Positions 1 through 7,407 of a stretch of 21,488 bases of DNA are shown here, one piece after another; the stretch's first letter is position 1; every line of letters begins with the position of its first letter. Made by a program: the position numbers and the translations under genes. The DNA lies in the NCBI GenBank assembly GCA_934699305.1, contig CAKUWM010000018.1, forward strand, positions 1 to 21,488. The letters are read 5' to 3'. The DNA comes from an uncultured Saprospiraceae bacterium (lineage in GTDB: Bacteria; Bacteroidota; Bacteroidia; Chitinophagales; Saprospiraceae). The notes below the pieces were generated by a model. The model had not been told where the DNA came from. It searched no databases and was given only the letters and a program-made list of their open reading frames with translations.

Positions 1-3
1 AAA

Positions 4-33
4 CAAAGGTAAAAAGGAAAATTAACACCCAAA
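4..33 (-). promoter_or_regulatory. Bacteroidota-type promoter reading off the left edge
   Basis: Read on the minus strand, TACCTTTG (bases 11 to 4) matches the TAnnTTTG -7 element. A TTTG lies 18 bases upstream (33 to 30), slightly closer than the usual 19-21. It would drive a minus-strand gene that begins outside the window. The call rests on motif match alone. Confidence 0.4.
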
Positions 34-276
34 ATTAAGATTTTCCGAATGATAATTATCACATTATCATGTGATTGCAGTTTTTGTAAAAATGCTCTGC
101 GGAAGTCAGGAGGATGTCCTACACGGAGCGTGGCGCTATTGAAATGAATCTTGACGAAGAGAAAATACTTCAATACCTGATAGAAGCTCTAAAGTAAATT
201 ATTACGTCACTATTGAATAGCATTATGCATAGGCTTATATGATCGTGTCTTAGCTCCGGTCAACCAATCCGTTTTA

Positions 277-1563
277 TTACGTTTTTTGTTTTTGTCGTTT
301 TGCTGCGGGAAACAAAACATTGTTCAATATCAACCTATAACCCGGACTATTGGGGTGAAGGTGGAGGTCGGTAGGTGGATCGCCCACTCGATGCTCATAA
401 TCCTCCGGGTCATGCCCACCATAAAAAGTCCATTGTCCTTTGCCATATTCACCGTGAATATACTTTGCTTCGCCTAAAGCCTTATTTTCACCCATAACCA
501 AGACATTGGGCTTGACATATTGTCGCATGAAGGCCGTTGTCTGACCCATAAAAGCTTTGACTGTACGGGTGTGATTCTGGGTCAACATCGTAGGCACTGC
601 GTCGTACTTGGCTGAAAAATCAAATAAGGTAAAGTAATCGTTTTCACGCTCAATGCCTCGTGTACGTGGATCTGTATCAATATTACTAAACTCATATATC
701 AGTGGATCTCTCACCAAGGTAAAGTTTTGGAAGGCAAAACATTGATCGTATTCCAGCTTTGATTGGGCTTTTGGATCTTGTGGGTCACCATCAAACATTT
801 CGCTACAAATGTCGGTGTTATGTGCTGCCTGAGCAATATCGTAAGAATCGGTAGCAGAACACATGGCAAACATAAATCCTCCCCCTGAAACAAATTCTTT
901 AATAGCATCCGTTACTGCCAATTTCAATTTGGATACTTTGTCGAATCCAAGGCTCTTGGCCAATTCCTCTTGCCTTTTTTGATTAGCGACATACCAGCCT
1001 GCGCCTCTGTAATTGGCATAAAACTTACCGTATTGACCGGTAAAATCCTCATGATGCAGGTGCAACCAATCATACTTGACCAACTTGCCTTCAATTATTT
1101 CTCTGTCATACAGCTTATCAAAGGGTATTTCAGCATAGGTCAATGCCAGTGTAACCGCATCATCCCAAGGATTAATTTTTTCGCCACGTTCATTGACTTC
1201 AGGCGTATAAACCGCTATTCGAGGCGCTTTTTCCATCTTAATAGCTTCCATATTGACATCCGGATCATTGATCGTTTGGAGGATTTGATTAAATTCTCCA
1301 TCGCTGATCACCCTAAAAGACACGCCTCTTGTCTTGCATTCACTTGCAATACTTGTACTATTGGGTAAGACAAAGCTGCCGCCCTCATAATTCAGCAGCC
1401 ACCATATCTCTCCGCCTTGTTGCAATGTCCAATAGGTCACGCCATACGCCTTCAAATGGTCTGATTGGTCGGGATTCATCGGAATCAGAATATAGGAGGC
1501 ATGAGCATTTATACTCAATAAGAGAATAATAAAAATGCTTATCGTTTTGCAAAATTTTACCAT
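277..1563 (-). CDS. secreted 'asparagine synthetase B-like' protein with an amidotransferase-like fold
   Basis: The 428-residue product starts with a signal peptide: a basic start, a hydrophobic stretch at residues 7-18, and a likely cut after Ala-His-Ala at 20-22. The mature protein should therefore be exported to the periplasm. The mature start (YILIPMNPDQ...HLKAYGVTYW) and the segment FVSGGGFMFAMCSATDS recall a Bacteroidota family that databases commonly label 'asparagine synthetase B'. None of the adenylation or N-terminal Cys glutaminase motifs of real AsnB is visible, so that name is probably inherited by error. The Gly-Gly-Gly-x-x-x-x-Met-Cys segment looks like the nucleophile turn of class I glutamine-amidotransferase or ThuA-like folds; this is inference. 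Substrate is unknown. It lies 237 bases downstream of the phosphorylase gene on the same strand, too far to assume an operon. Confidence 0.6.
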   Translation of the reverse strand: MVKFCKTISIFIILLLSINAHASYILIPMNPDQSDHLKAYGVTYWTLQQGGEIWWLLNYEGGSFVLPNSTSIASECKTRGVSFRVISDGEFNQILQTINDPDVNMEAIKMEKAPRIAVYTPEVNERGEKINPWDDAVTLALTYAEIPFDKLYDREIIEGKLVKYDWLHLHHEDFTGQYGKFYANYRGAGWYVANQKRQEELAKSLGFDKVSKLKLAVTDAIKEFVSGGGFMFAMCSATDSYDIAQAAHNTDICSEMFDGDPQDPKAQSKLEYDQCFAFQNFTLVRDPLIYEFSNIDTDPRTRGIERENDYFTLFDFSAKYDAVPTMLTQNHTRTVKAFMGQTTAFMRQYVKPNVLVMGENKALGEAKYIHGEYGKGQWTFYGGHDPEDYEHRVGDPPTDLHLHPNSPGYRLILNNVLFPAAKRQKQKT

Positions 1564-1800
1564 AATTCTATTTTTATCCTCATACCGGTTTTAAGTTAAT
1601 AAAATTCTTATCCTAATAAAGGCAATGCATCTTTAACGATTTATCCGGTTTAAATGTTGGAATAAAGGAAGTTCGATATTGTTAACACAACGTTTTTCTT
1701 TTTCTCAAATTACTAATCCGAGCCTTTTCCTATCATTCAAAAAGAGATAATCGACTATTGAAAAAAGCCAAATCCATCAATGGCGCTAATCATAAAGAAA

Positions 1801-3462
1801 TCAATATTTATAAAGCTTTTCATAGTATTCGGATGCCATTCTTCCGGATTCAAATTCGGGTACGACTTCTTTCATGGAACGAATTGCGAGTTTATACCAC
1901 GACTTGGGACTGTTGTAATAAAGTGGGGCAATATCGTTCTGAATGATATTCAATAGATTGGACAAATCCTGACGATCTTGTTCTTCTTCACTCAAATGTT
2001 CATAGTCCACGGGAGGGATGACAAAACCATTTTTACCATTTTCCACAAATTCAGGAATCCATCCATCCCATGTTGACAGGTTTACGCAAGCATTCATAGC
2101 TGCTGTCATACCGCTCGTTCCGGATGCTTCCTGAGGAATTCTTGGATTATTAAGCCAGATGTCACTTCCTTGTTTTAGGAGTTTGGAAAGTTTCATCTCA
2201 TAGCCCGTCATTATCGCCACATTGGGGTAGTCAGCTGTAAATTTCACCAATTCATTGAACATCTCGATGGCTCCATTATCCTTAGGGTAGGGTTTACCGG
2301 CCCAAATAATCTGAATGGGCATCTTGCTATTGCAAAATACTTTTTTAAAGCGTTCTAAATCTCTGGTTATTAAGTCTGCCCGCTTGTATCCTGCAAATCG
2401 ACGTGCCCAGACTATCGTCAATACATTAACATCAAACCACTTGCCGGTCTGATCCGCCAAATTGAGAAACAATCGATATTTAAGCTCTTTTTTTCGACTT
2501 TCAAGGGCTGAAATATTGTTGTCAAGCGCGGCTTTGTCCATCTTCTCGTCTGCCCAATACTTTTTATTCTGACTATTGGTGATGCTTATGATGGGTGCTA
2601 TACCATCGTACTTGCCCCACATTTTACGGGCTACATTACCGTGGATGGCTGACACACCATTGGCAATCTTTGAGAGGCGCAATGCCACCAAAGAATGGTC
2701 AAACACATCGTCTTGTATTCCTGTGATTTTTCTAACTTCATCCAAAGCAATAGATTGGAAAAAGCTCATTTTCTCCAACTCATTGATGTTGTGTTTCTCG
2801 TTTCCTGCAGCGACAGGAGTATGTGTCGTAAAAACCATACGTTTCCGGACTTCATCTACATTTTTATACTTTTCATACAGATGGAAGGCAGCAGATAAGC
2901 CATGCGCCTCGTTAAGGTGGTAAATTTCCGGTTCAAATCCCAGCTCGTCAATCAGCTTAGCACCTCCCACTCCCAGGATTATGCTTTGCGCTATTTTCGT
3001 CTCTTGATTGGAGTCGTAAAGGTTATTGGTAATTGTTTTGGACAGATAATCATTTTCCGGAATATCCGTGGTCAGGAAAAACATCGGCACGCTGTTAAAA
3101 CGCTCCGGTGGCAGATACCAAGCCGATACCCAGACTTTATGGTCACTCACATCAACCTGAAACTTAATACCTGTATCAATTAAGAAGTTATATGCTTTCT
3201 GTTGAAATAAGACACTCATGTGGTTGTCAGAATTACGCACCTGATCGTAATAACCATACTTCCATAGGATACCGATACCAATGAGGTTTTGCTTCAATTC
3301 AAATGCGCTCCTCATGTGGGAGCCGGCAAGGAATCCCAGACCACCACTAAATGTCTTTAATGACTGATCCAATGCAAATTCCATTGAAAAATAAGCCACC
3401 TTCTTTGAAAAATTCTTGGCAGGTGAATAAGGGATTTGAAAGTTGGAAAAACTATAGCTCAT
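1801..3462 (-). CDS. glgP: short-form alpha-glucan (glycogen/maltodextrin) phosphorylase family, GT35
   Basis: The 553-residue protein belongs to the short, TIGR02094-type branch of glycogen phosphorylases, which release glucose 1-phosphate from alpha-1,4-glucans in the cytoplasm. It opens with KKVAYFSMEFALDQSL and SGGLGFLAGSHMRSA (about residues 20-52), typical of this branch, and lacks the extra N-terminal domain of the 700-850-residue members. Other family landmarks are VFTTHTPVAAGNEKH, the phosphate-site segment ARRFAGYKRADL and the EASGTSGM loop at residues 445-452. In classical phosphorylases the residue after that Met is the lysine that carries pyridoxal phosphate (rabbit muscle Lys680). 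Here residue 453 is Thr, codon ACA. Either this subgroup works differently or this copy has lost PLP-dependent activity. The ORF is otherwise intact. A TATTTTTG -7 element lies 27 bases upstream of the start. Confidence 0.85.
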   Translation of the reverse strand: MSYSFSNFQIPYSPAKNFSKKVAYFSMEFALDQSLKTFSGGLGFLAGSHMRSAFELKQNLIGIGILWKYGYYDQVRNSDNHMSVLFQQKAYNFLIDTGIKFQVDVSDHKVWVSAWYLPPERFNSVPMFFLTTDIPENDYLSKTITNNLYDSNQETKIAQSIILGVGGAKLIDELGFEPEIYHLNEAHGLSAAFHLYEKYKNVDEVRKRMVFTTHTPVAAGNEKHNINELEKMSFFQSIALDEVRKITGIQDDVFDHSLVALRLSKIANGVSAIHGNVARKMWGKYDGIAPIISITNSQNKKYWADEKMDKAALDNNISALESRKKELKYRLFLNLADQTGKWFDVNVLTIVWARRFAGYKRADLITRDLERFKKVFCNSKMPIQIIWAGKPYPKDNGAIEMFNELVKFTADYPNVAIMTGYEMKLSKLLKQGSDIWLNNPRIPQEASGTSGMTAAMNACVNLSTWDGWIPEFVENGKNGFVIPPVDYEHLSEEEQDRQDLSNLLNIIQNDIAPLYYNSPKSWYKLAIRSMKEVVPEFESGRMASEYYEKLYKY

Positions 3463-3488
3463 TATATTTTACATGATGTTATAATCGG

Positions 3489-3496
3489 CAAAAATA
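3489..3496 (-). promoter_or_regulatory. putative -7 element of the phosphorylase gene
   Basis: The minus strand reads TATTTTTG, an exact TAnnTTTG match, 27 bases before the start codon at 3462. The -33 position holds only TTTC, a weak match, so confidence is moderate. Confidence 0.4.
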
Positions 3497-3649
3497 GGAT
3501 TAATAAACCATTGTCGAAAGGAAAAATGTAAAATAATCCTATATGTATTTATATTGAATTGATTTACAATCATGTATAGTCACAGTAAATTATATAAATA
3601 ATACAGATATATCCAAATATTTTATCCCGAAAAATTCAAAATTTTATCG

Positions 3650-3657
3650 TACCTTTG
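3650..3657 (+). promoter_or_regulatory. putative -7 element of ahcY
   Basis: TACCTTTG followed by CGCC matches the Bacteroidota -7 consensus and lies 29 bases before the ahcY start. This predicts a leader of about 20-25 bases. No TTTG is present at the expected -33 distance. The leader is too short to hold an SAH riboswitch, and none is visible. Confidence 0.5.
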
Positions 3658-3686
3658 CGCCCATTCTTTAAAAATAAATAAATTTC

Positions 3687-5000
3687 ATGGAAATTACCGA
3701 TAAGCAATTGACTTACAAGGTCAAAGATCTTAATCTTGCCGATTGGGGCAGAAGAGAAATTCAATTGGCAGAAGCAGAGATGCCCGGCCTTATGTCTTTA
3801 CGCGAGCAATATGGTGCAACAAAGCCATTGAAAGGTGCTCGTATCGCCGGATGCCTTCACATGACCATCCAAACTGCCGTACTGATTGAAACACTTATCG
3901 AATTAGGTGCCGAAGTTAGTTGGAGTTCATGCAACATATTTTCAACGCAAGACCATGCAGCCGCTGCCATTGCCGCTGCCGGCATACCAGTATTTGCATG
4001 GAAGGGAATGAATGAGGAAGAATTTGACTGGTGCATTGAACAGACTCTCCATGCCTTCCAAGATGGCAAACCACTTAACATGATTCTTGATGATGGTGGC
4101 GATTTGACCAATATGGTGCTCGACAGATTCCCTGAATTGGTTGCAGACATACGGGGTATCAGCGAAGAAACAACTACCGGTGTTCACCGTCTATATGAAA
4201 GAGTAGAAAACGGCAAGCTGCCTTTACCGGCTATCAACATCAATGATTCTGTAACTAAATCCAAGTTTGACAACAAATACGGTTGTAAAGAATCTTGTGT
4301 GGACGCTATCCGTCGTGCCACTGACCTGATGATGGCGGGCAAAGTCGCTGTAGTAGCGGGATATGGTGACGTAGGCAAAGGCTCTGCGGCATCCCTTAGA
4401 GGCGCAGGCTGTCGGGTTATCGTAACTGAAATAGATCCTATCTGTGCCTTACAAGCTGCGATGGACGGTTATGCGGTTAAAACAATGGCCAATGCTGTAA
4501 AAGAAGCCAATATCATCGTTACGGCGACTGGTAATAAAAACATCATCACGGCAGAGCACTTCAACAACATGAAGGACAAAACGGTGGTATGTAATATCGG
4601 GCACTTTGACAATGAGATTGACATGGCATGGTTAAATAAGACACACGGCTCTTCCAAGATAGAAATCAAGCCCCAGGTAGATAAATACACCATTGATGGC
4701 AAAGATATCATCGTCCTTGCTGAAGGCAGATTGGTCAACTTAGGTTGTGCCACAGGACACCCATCATTTGTGATGTCCAACTCCTTTACCAATCAATGTC
4801 TCGCACAGCTTGAGCTTTGGGCACATTCCGATAAATACGAGAACAAAGTATATATGCTGCCTAAACATTTAGATGAGATGGTCGCTCGCTTACACCTTGG
4901 CAAAATAGGTGTTGAACTAGAAGTATTGTCACCGGATCAGGCTGATTATATCGGCGTGAAGGTAGATGGACCATTCAAACCGGAATATTACAGGTATTAA
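3687..5000 (+). CDS. ahcY: S-adenosylhomocysteine hydrolase (adenosylhomocysteinase)
   Basis: The 437-residue enzyme splits S-adenosylhomocysteine into adenosine and homocysteine in the cytoplasm, relieving product inhibition of methyltransferases and feeding the methionine cycle. It is recognised along its whole length: the N-terminal ARIAGCLHMTIQTAVL and SSCNIFSTQDHAAAA segments form the substrate domain, the NAD-binding Rossmann motif GYGDVGKG lies at 225-232, NIGHFDNEID follows, and the protein ends in the characteristic KPEYYRY. Length and termini match complete bacterial homologues. The ATG at 3687 fits both the upstream -7 element and the conserved N-terminus. The gene stands alone: the neighbours are divergent on the left and decayed on the right, and a strong terminator follows the stop within about 35 bases. 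Confidence 0.97.
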   Translation: MEITDKQLTYKVKDLNLADWGRREIQLAEAEMPGLMSLREQYGATKPLKGARIAGCLHMTIQTAVLIETLIELGAEVSWSSCNIFSTQDHAAAAIAAAGIPVFAWKGMNEEEFDWCIEQTLHAFQDGKPLNMILDDGGDLTNMVLDRFPELVADIRGISEETTTGVHRLYERVENGKLPLPAININDSVTKSKFDNKYGCKESCVDAIRRATDLMMAGKVAVVAGYGDVGKGSAASLRGAGCRVIVTEIDPICALQAAMDGYAVKTMANAVKEANIIVTATGNKNIITAEHFNNMKDKTVVCNIGHFDNEIDMAWLNKTHGSSKIEIKPQVDKYTIDGKDIIVLAEGRLVNLGCATGHPSFVMSNSFTNQCLAQLELWAHSDKYENKVYMLPKHLDEMVARLHLGKIGVELEVLSPDQADYIGVKVDGPFKPEYYRY

Positions 5001-5034
5001 TACGCCGATCAAACGCATATAATTTTAGAAAAAT

Positions 5035-5063
5035 CGCCGGATGAATTTCCGGCGTTTTTTTTT
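5035..5063 (+). terminator. intrinsic terminator of ahcY
   Basis: A perfect 7-bp GC-rich stem (CGCCGGA / TCCGGCG, arms 5035-5041 and 5048-5054) with a 6-base loop is followed directly by nine T residues (5055-5063). It starts 35 bases after the ahcY stop. Confidence 0.9.
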
Positions 5064-5616
5064 GTAATTAGCCCAAATTTGTAACCACAAATAATAACGA
5101 TTTGACTTTTAATATAGATCAATTGATGCAAAAGATATATTGGTCTATTTAAAAGTATCATCGGTATTACGATTGTATAAAAGTAAAATAGAATGGTCTA
5201 TTTTACTTTTATAATTCGTAAAACGATAAACAACCAGTCCATATAAAACTTACTTCCAATCGCCATGAAATCACCTTTCCCACCGTGATGATATCCCCTT
5301 AGATTGATGACCGGTCTTCCCGATTGGTTTGGGACAGACTGTTTAACACTGTTGTCATTGATTGTCCTTCGGACGCGAGGAAAAATTAGTTATTGTGCGC
5401 AGGTATTATTCAGTCGTATTTTCAAGTTCTTATTCAATTGCTCGTAGTTAAACCTCTACCTTTTTTGAAAGTATCAATTTTTTGAATGACTATCTCAACC
5501 AAATTGTTATTGTTTGTAAGTCGAACTTCAACATAACCTTGTCCAATGCTCATTATTAATCTGCCACAAAGGGTTTGTGTTTAATTAATGTCTGTAATAA
5601 TTTCTGATTTTTTTCA
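5064..5616. other. gene-free AT-rich stretch with palindrome and a short ORF fragment
   Basis: No full gene is visible. The stretch holds the long palindrome annotated separately, a 10-bp palindrome ATCAATTGAT (5118-5127), and a direct repeat TGGTCTATTT (5141-5150 and 5194-5203). On the minus strand a 39-codon reading frame (5553 to 5434, starting MSIGQGYVEVRL) has protein-like composition. It could be the remnant of a larger gene or chance. The stretch 5240-5400 is less AT-rich and may be the relic of another element; I could not identify it. Confidence 0.5.
5167..5221. repeat. long AT-rich inverted repeat (hairpin/cruciform)
   Basis: Perfect 17-bp arms TATAAAAGTAAAATAGA (5176-5192) and its reverse complement (5197-5213) surround a 4-base loop ATGG. 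After a small asymmetric interruption the pairing continues with TTACGA (5167-5172) and TCGTAA (5216-5221). This gives 23 paired bases in a 55-base unit. It has no GC-rich base or T-tract, so it is not a standard terminator. It sits just where the ordered ahcY region gives way to decayed DNA. Confidence 0.8.
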
Positions 5617-6454
5617 TTATTTTAAATTATTCCATTTGTATTTTAAATCGTATTCAGCAATATTTTTATCATATGGAAAATCTATAGGGTCTTCTGCTTT
5701 TAAATTGACTTCAAAAAATACATATTCTGGTTCGTAGTCCAAATAAATTGTTTCAATTCCATTTGTCTTGATGTAAAAATCTTTTTCTGTGTCAGGCTCC
5801 CACGGTCTTGATTTAGAAATTTCGTATTTAAAACCACTATCCCAATTATTTTCTCCTTCAACTGTTTTGTCTTTGAAAATCACTTGTAACCTACCATATA
5901 TATGAGCATCCGTTAAAGTTTTTCCAGTTTTATTAATAACACTTGCTTTAAAAACATAAACGATTTCTTAAGATCTATTCTCTGAAAATAACTGTACTGG
6001 TTTGCAAGCTTTAACGTATCTGTTGCAATGTTAGTTATTTCAAAATTCCCATCGGGATCAAATCTTGAAAGCCCATATTTCCTACATAAATATTCATTCT
6101 GGTTTACAAACCTAACAATTTGCTGTTCAATGTCAACTTCCCATCGTTGACCTCAATTGTCTTGGTCAACAAAGGCGACTAAAAAAATATCTTTTTCACT
6201 TGTCGCTTCGGCTTTCCAGTCATATTTTTTATTGGGCTCGTTTTGTGCTTGTATATTTGCATAATCAAGCCAGGTTGTATTTTCGTCAAGACCTAATGTA
6301 GCCACATAGGCATTAAGTAATAAGCAAAGGCATTATCTGTCGAAAGTTGTACTTTTGCTTTTTGACAAATTTCAATTGCTTTTTTTTCCTTATTCTCAAA
6401 TAAACTGCAAGCGGTTAAAATTGTTAGTCCAAAAATTACCATTAATCTTTTCAT
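5617..6454 (-). pseudogene. broken lipoprotein gene of unknown function
   Basis: Reading from an ATG at 6454, the frame begins with a lipoprotein signal (MKRLMVIFGLTILTACS; lipobox LTAC, lipidated Cys at residue 16), so the intact product would have been membrane-anchored. The frame is lost near 6320-6335. It continues in another frame (AYVATLGLDENTTWLDYAN...), meets a TGA at 6155-6153 inside DQDN*GQRWEVD, and shifts again near 5970. The last part (VYVFKASVINKTGKTL through to WNNLK) ends at 5617. Together the pieces would make a protein of about 275 residues. Codon use is more AT-rich than the flanking housekeeping genes, which suggests a foreign origin. I recognise no domain. The only uninterrupted piece of any length (5617-5883, GTG start) is the C-terminal end and should not be called a gene by itself. 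Assembly or sequencing errors are an alternative explanation, but two shifts plus a stop favour real decay. Confidence 0.7.
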
Positions 6455-6989
6455 TTTTATTCCATCTTAAGGTGGTGTATAACTCCAAGGAATATTGATT
6501 GGCTTTATGCAACAAGCTTTTACCAGACTGTACATGCCGATCAACCCCAATAGACAACAGGACAAACGTATTTCAAGTGACAACCTTTCCCAATATTTTC
6601 GGGAAAGCCAGACATGTTATCCTGTAATATCACAAATCTCCTTTTTAGTTCGATGCGGTTGATATCAACCCAAATATAGTAAAAGTAGGTGGTTGTTATA
6701 ATTTTGTAGGTAATTTTTAACACGTTTGAGGATTTTTTGTGAGTGATACTTCATTTTGGGCCAAAGGATGGCTGGGGTCTATTCAATTTTACAATACGAT
6801 CCGGATACGTCATCTTTGAATGACATAGGGGCATAGTGCTGCATATAGGCAATAAGAAAGTATCACTGTATCTGCTTATATATTTTTATTATTCGGGGTA
6901 ATATGTTTTCAGTATCATAAATTCCTCGAATTTTCGATTGCAAAGAAAACGCATATCTATCCCAATGAAATCAGAGGATGTGAGGTGCT
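6455..6989. other. 535-base intergenic region, no convincing gene
   Basis: A 60-codon open frame on the minus strand (6723-6541) has no recognisable protein features. A hairpin with 7-bp arms CTTTCCC / GGGAAAG lies at 6585-6607. A pair of 10-bp inverted repeats bounds 6742-6867 (separate entry). The rest shows nothing I can assign. Confidence 0.5.
6742..6867. repeat. 10-bp inverted repeats bounding a 126-base segment
   Basis: AGTGATACTT (6742-6751) and its exact reverse complement AAGTATCACT (6858-6867) face each other across 106 bases that hold no ORF. The arrangement resembles a miniature or internally deleted transposable element, but no target-site duplication is evident, so this is tentative. 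Confidence 0.35.
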
Positions 6990-7397
6990 TTATTCCGGGT
7001 ATTCGGCATAATTACGAGGTGTCTCGTATAGTCGCACTTTTAGATCATACTTAGGATCCAACACATTGCGCAACCGCGTCCAGATGACGTAACAAATATT
7101 TTCAACTGTAGGATTCAATTGTTGAAACTCGGGGATTTGAAGATTGAGGTTTTTGTGATCCAGGTAATTGGTCACTTGTGCTTCAATTGCATCTTTGAGG
7201 GTATTGAGATTGATGAGGAAGCCTGTCTCCGGATCTACTTCGCCTGAAAGCTTCACTTCTATTTCATAATTATGTCCATGGTAATGAGGATTATTACATA
7301 GTCCAAAGATGGTTTCATTTTTTTCATTACTCCAATGTTCGACATGAAGCCTATGGGCGGCATTAAAATGAGCTGTTCGGAATATAGATAATCTCAT
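6990..7397 (-). CDS. 6-pyruvoyltetrahydropterin synthase / QueD family (COG0720), PTPS-II-like motif
   Basis: This 135-residue protein of the tunnelling-fold COG0720 family acts on 7,8-dihydroneopterin triphosphate. QueD members make 6-carboxytetrahydropterin for queuosine and 7-deazaguanines; PTPS members make pyruvoyl-tetrahydropterin. Zinc ligands are His15 (AAHRL), His40 and His42; the likely nucleophile is Cys34; Asp80-His81 and Glu125 (YETP) complete the site. Five residues separate Cys34 from the HGH (CNNPHYHGH), the spacing I associate with PTPS-II rather than the CxxxHGH of typical QueD. The name 'QueD' is therefore not assured, although queG is present about 10 kb away. The gene begins only 10 bases after the MoxR stop and is probably co-transcribed with it, though no functional link is obvious. 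Confidence 0.85.
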   Translation of the reverse strand: MRLSIFRTAHFNAAHRLHVEHWSNEKNETIFGLCNNPHYHGHNYEIEVKLSGEVDPETGFLINLNTLKDAIEAQVTNYLDHKNLNLQIPEFQQLNPTVENICYVIWTRLRNVLDPKYDLKVRLYETPRNYAEYPE

Positions 7398-7407
7398 AGA
7401 CGTGAAG

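Noticed and set aside
90..197. Short plus-strand frame ending in ...MNLDEEKILQYLIEALK
   Set aside because: The composition is protein-like, but at most 27 codons follow its first ATG, and there is no promoter, homology or spaced ribosome site. It may be a relic; not enough to call.
3658..3686. SAH riboswitch upstream of ahcY
   Set aside because: The predicted leader is under 30 bases and shows no matching structure.
5617..5883. 88-residue ORF as a stand-alone gene
   Set aside because: It is the tail of a longer, frameshifted lipoprotein gene; reading continues upstream of its GTG in the same frame.
6541..6723. 60-codon minus-strand ORF in the decayed region
   Set aside because: No domain, signal or plausible start signal, and it includes the 6585-6607 hairpin; most likely chance.
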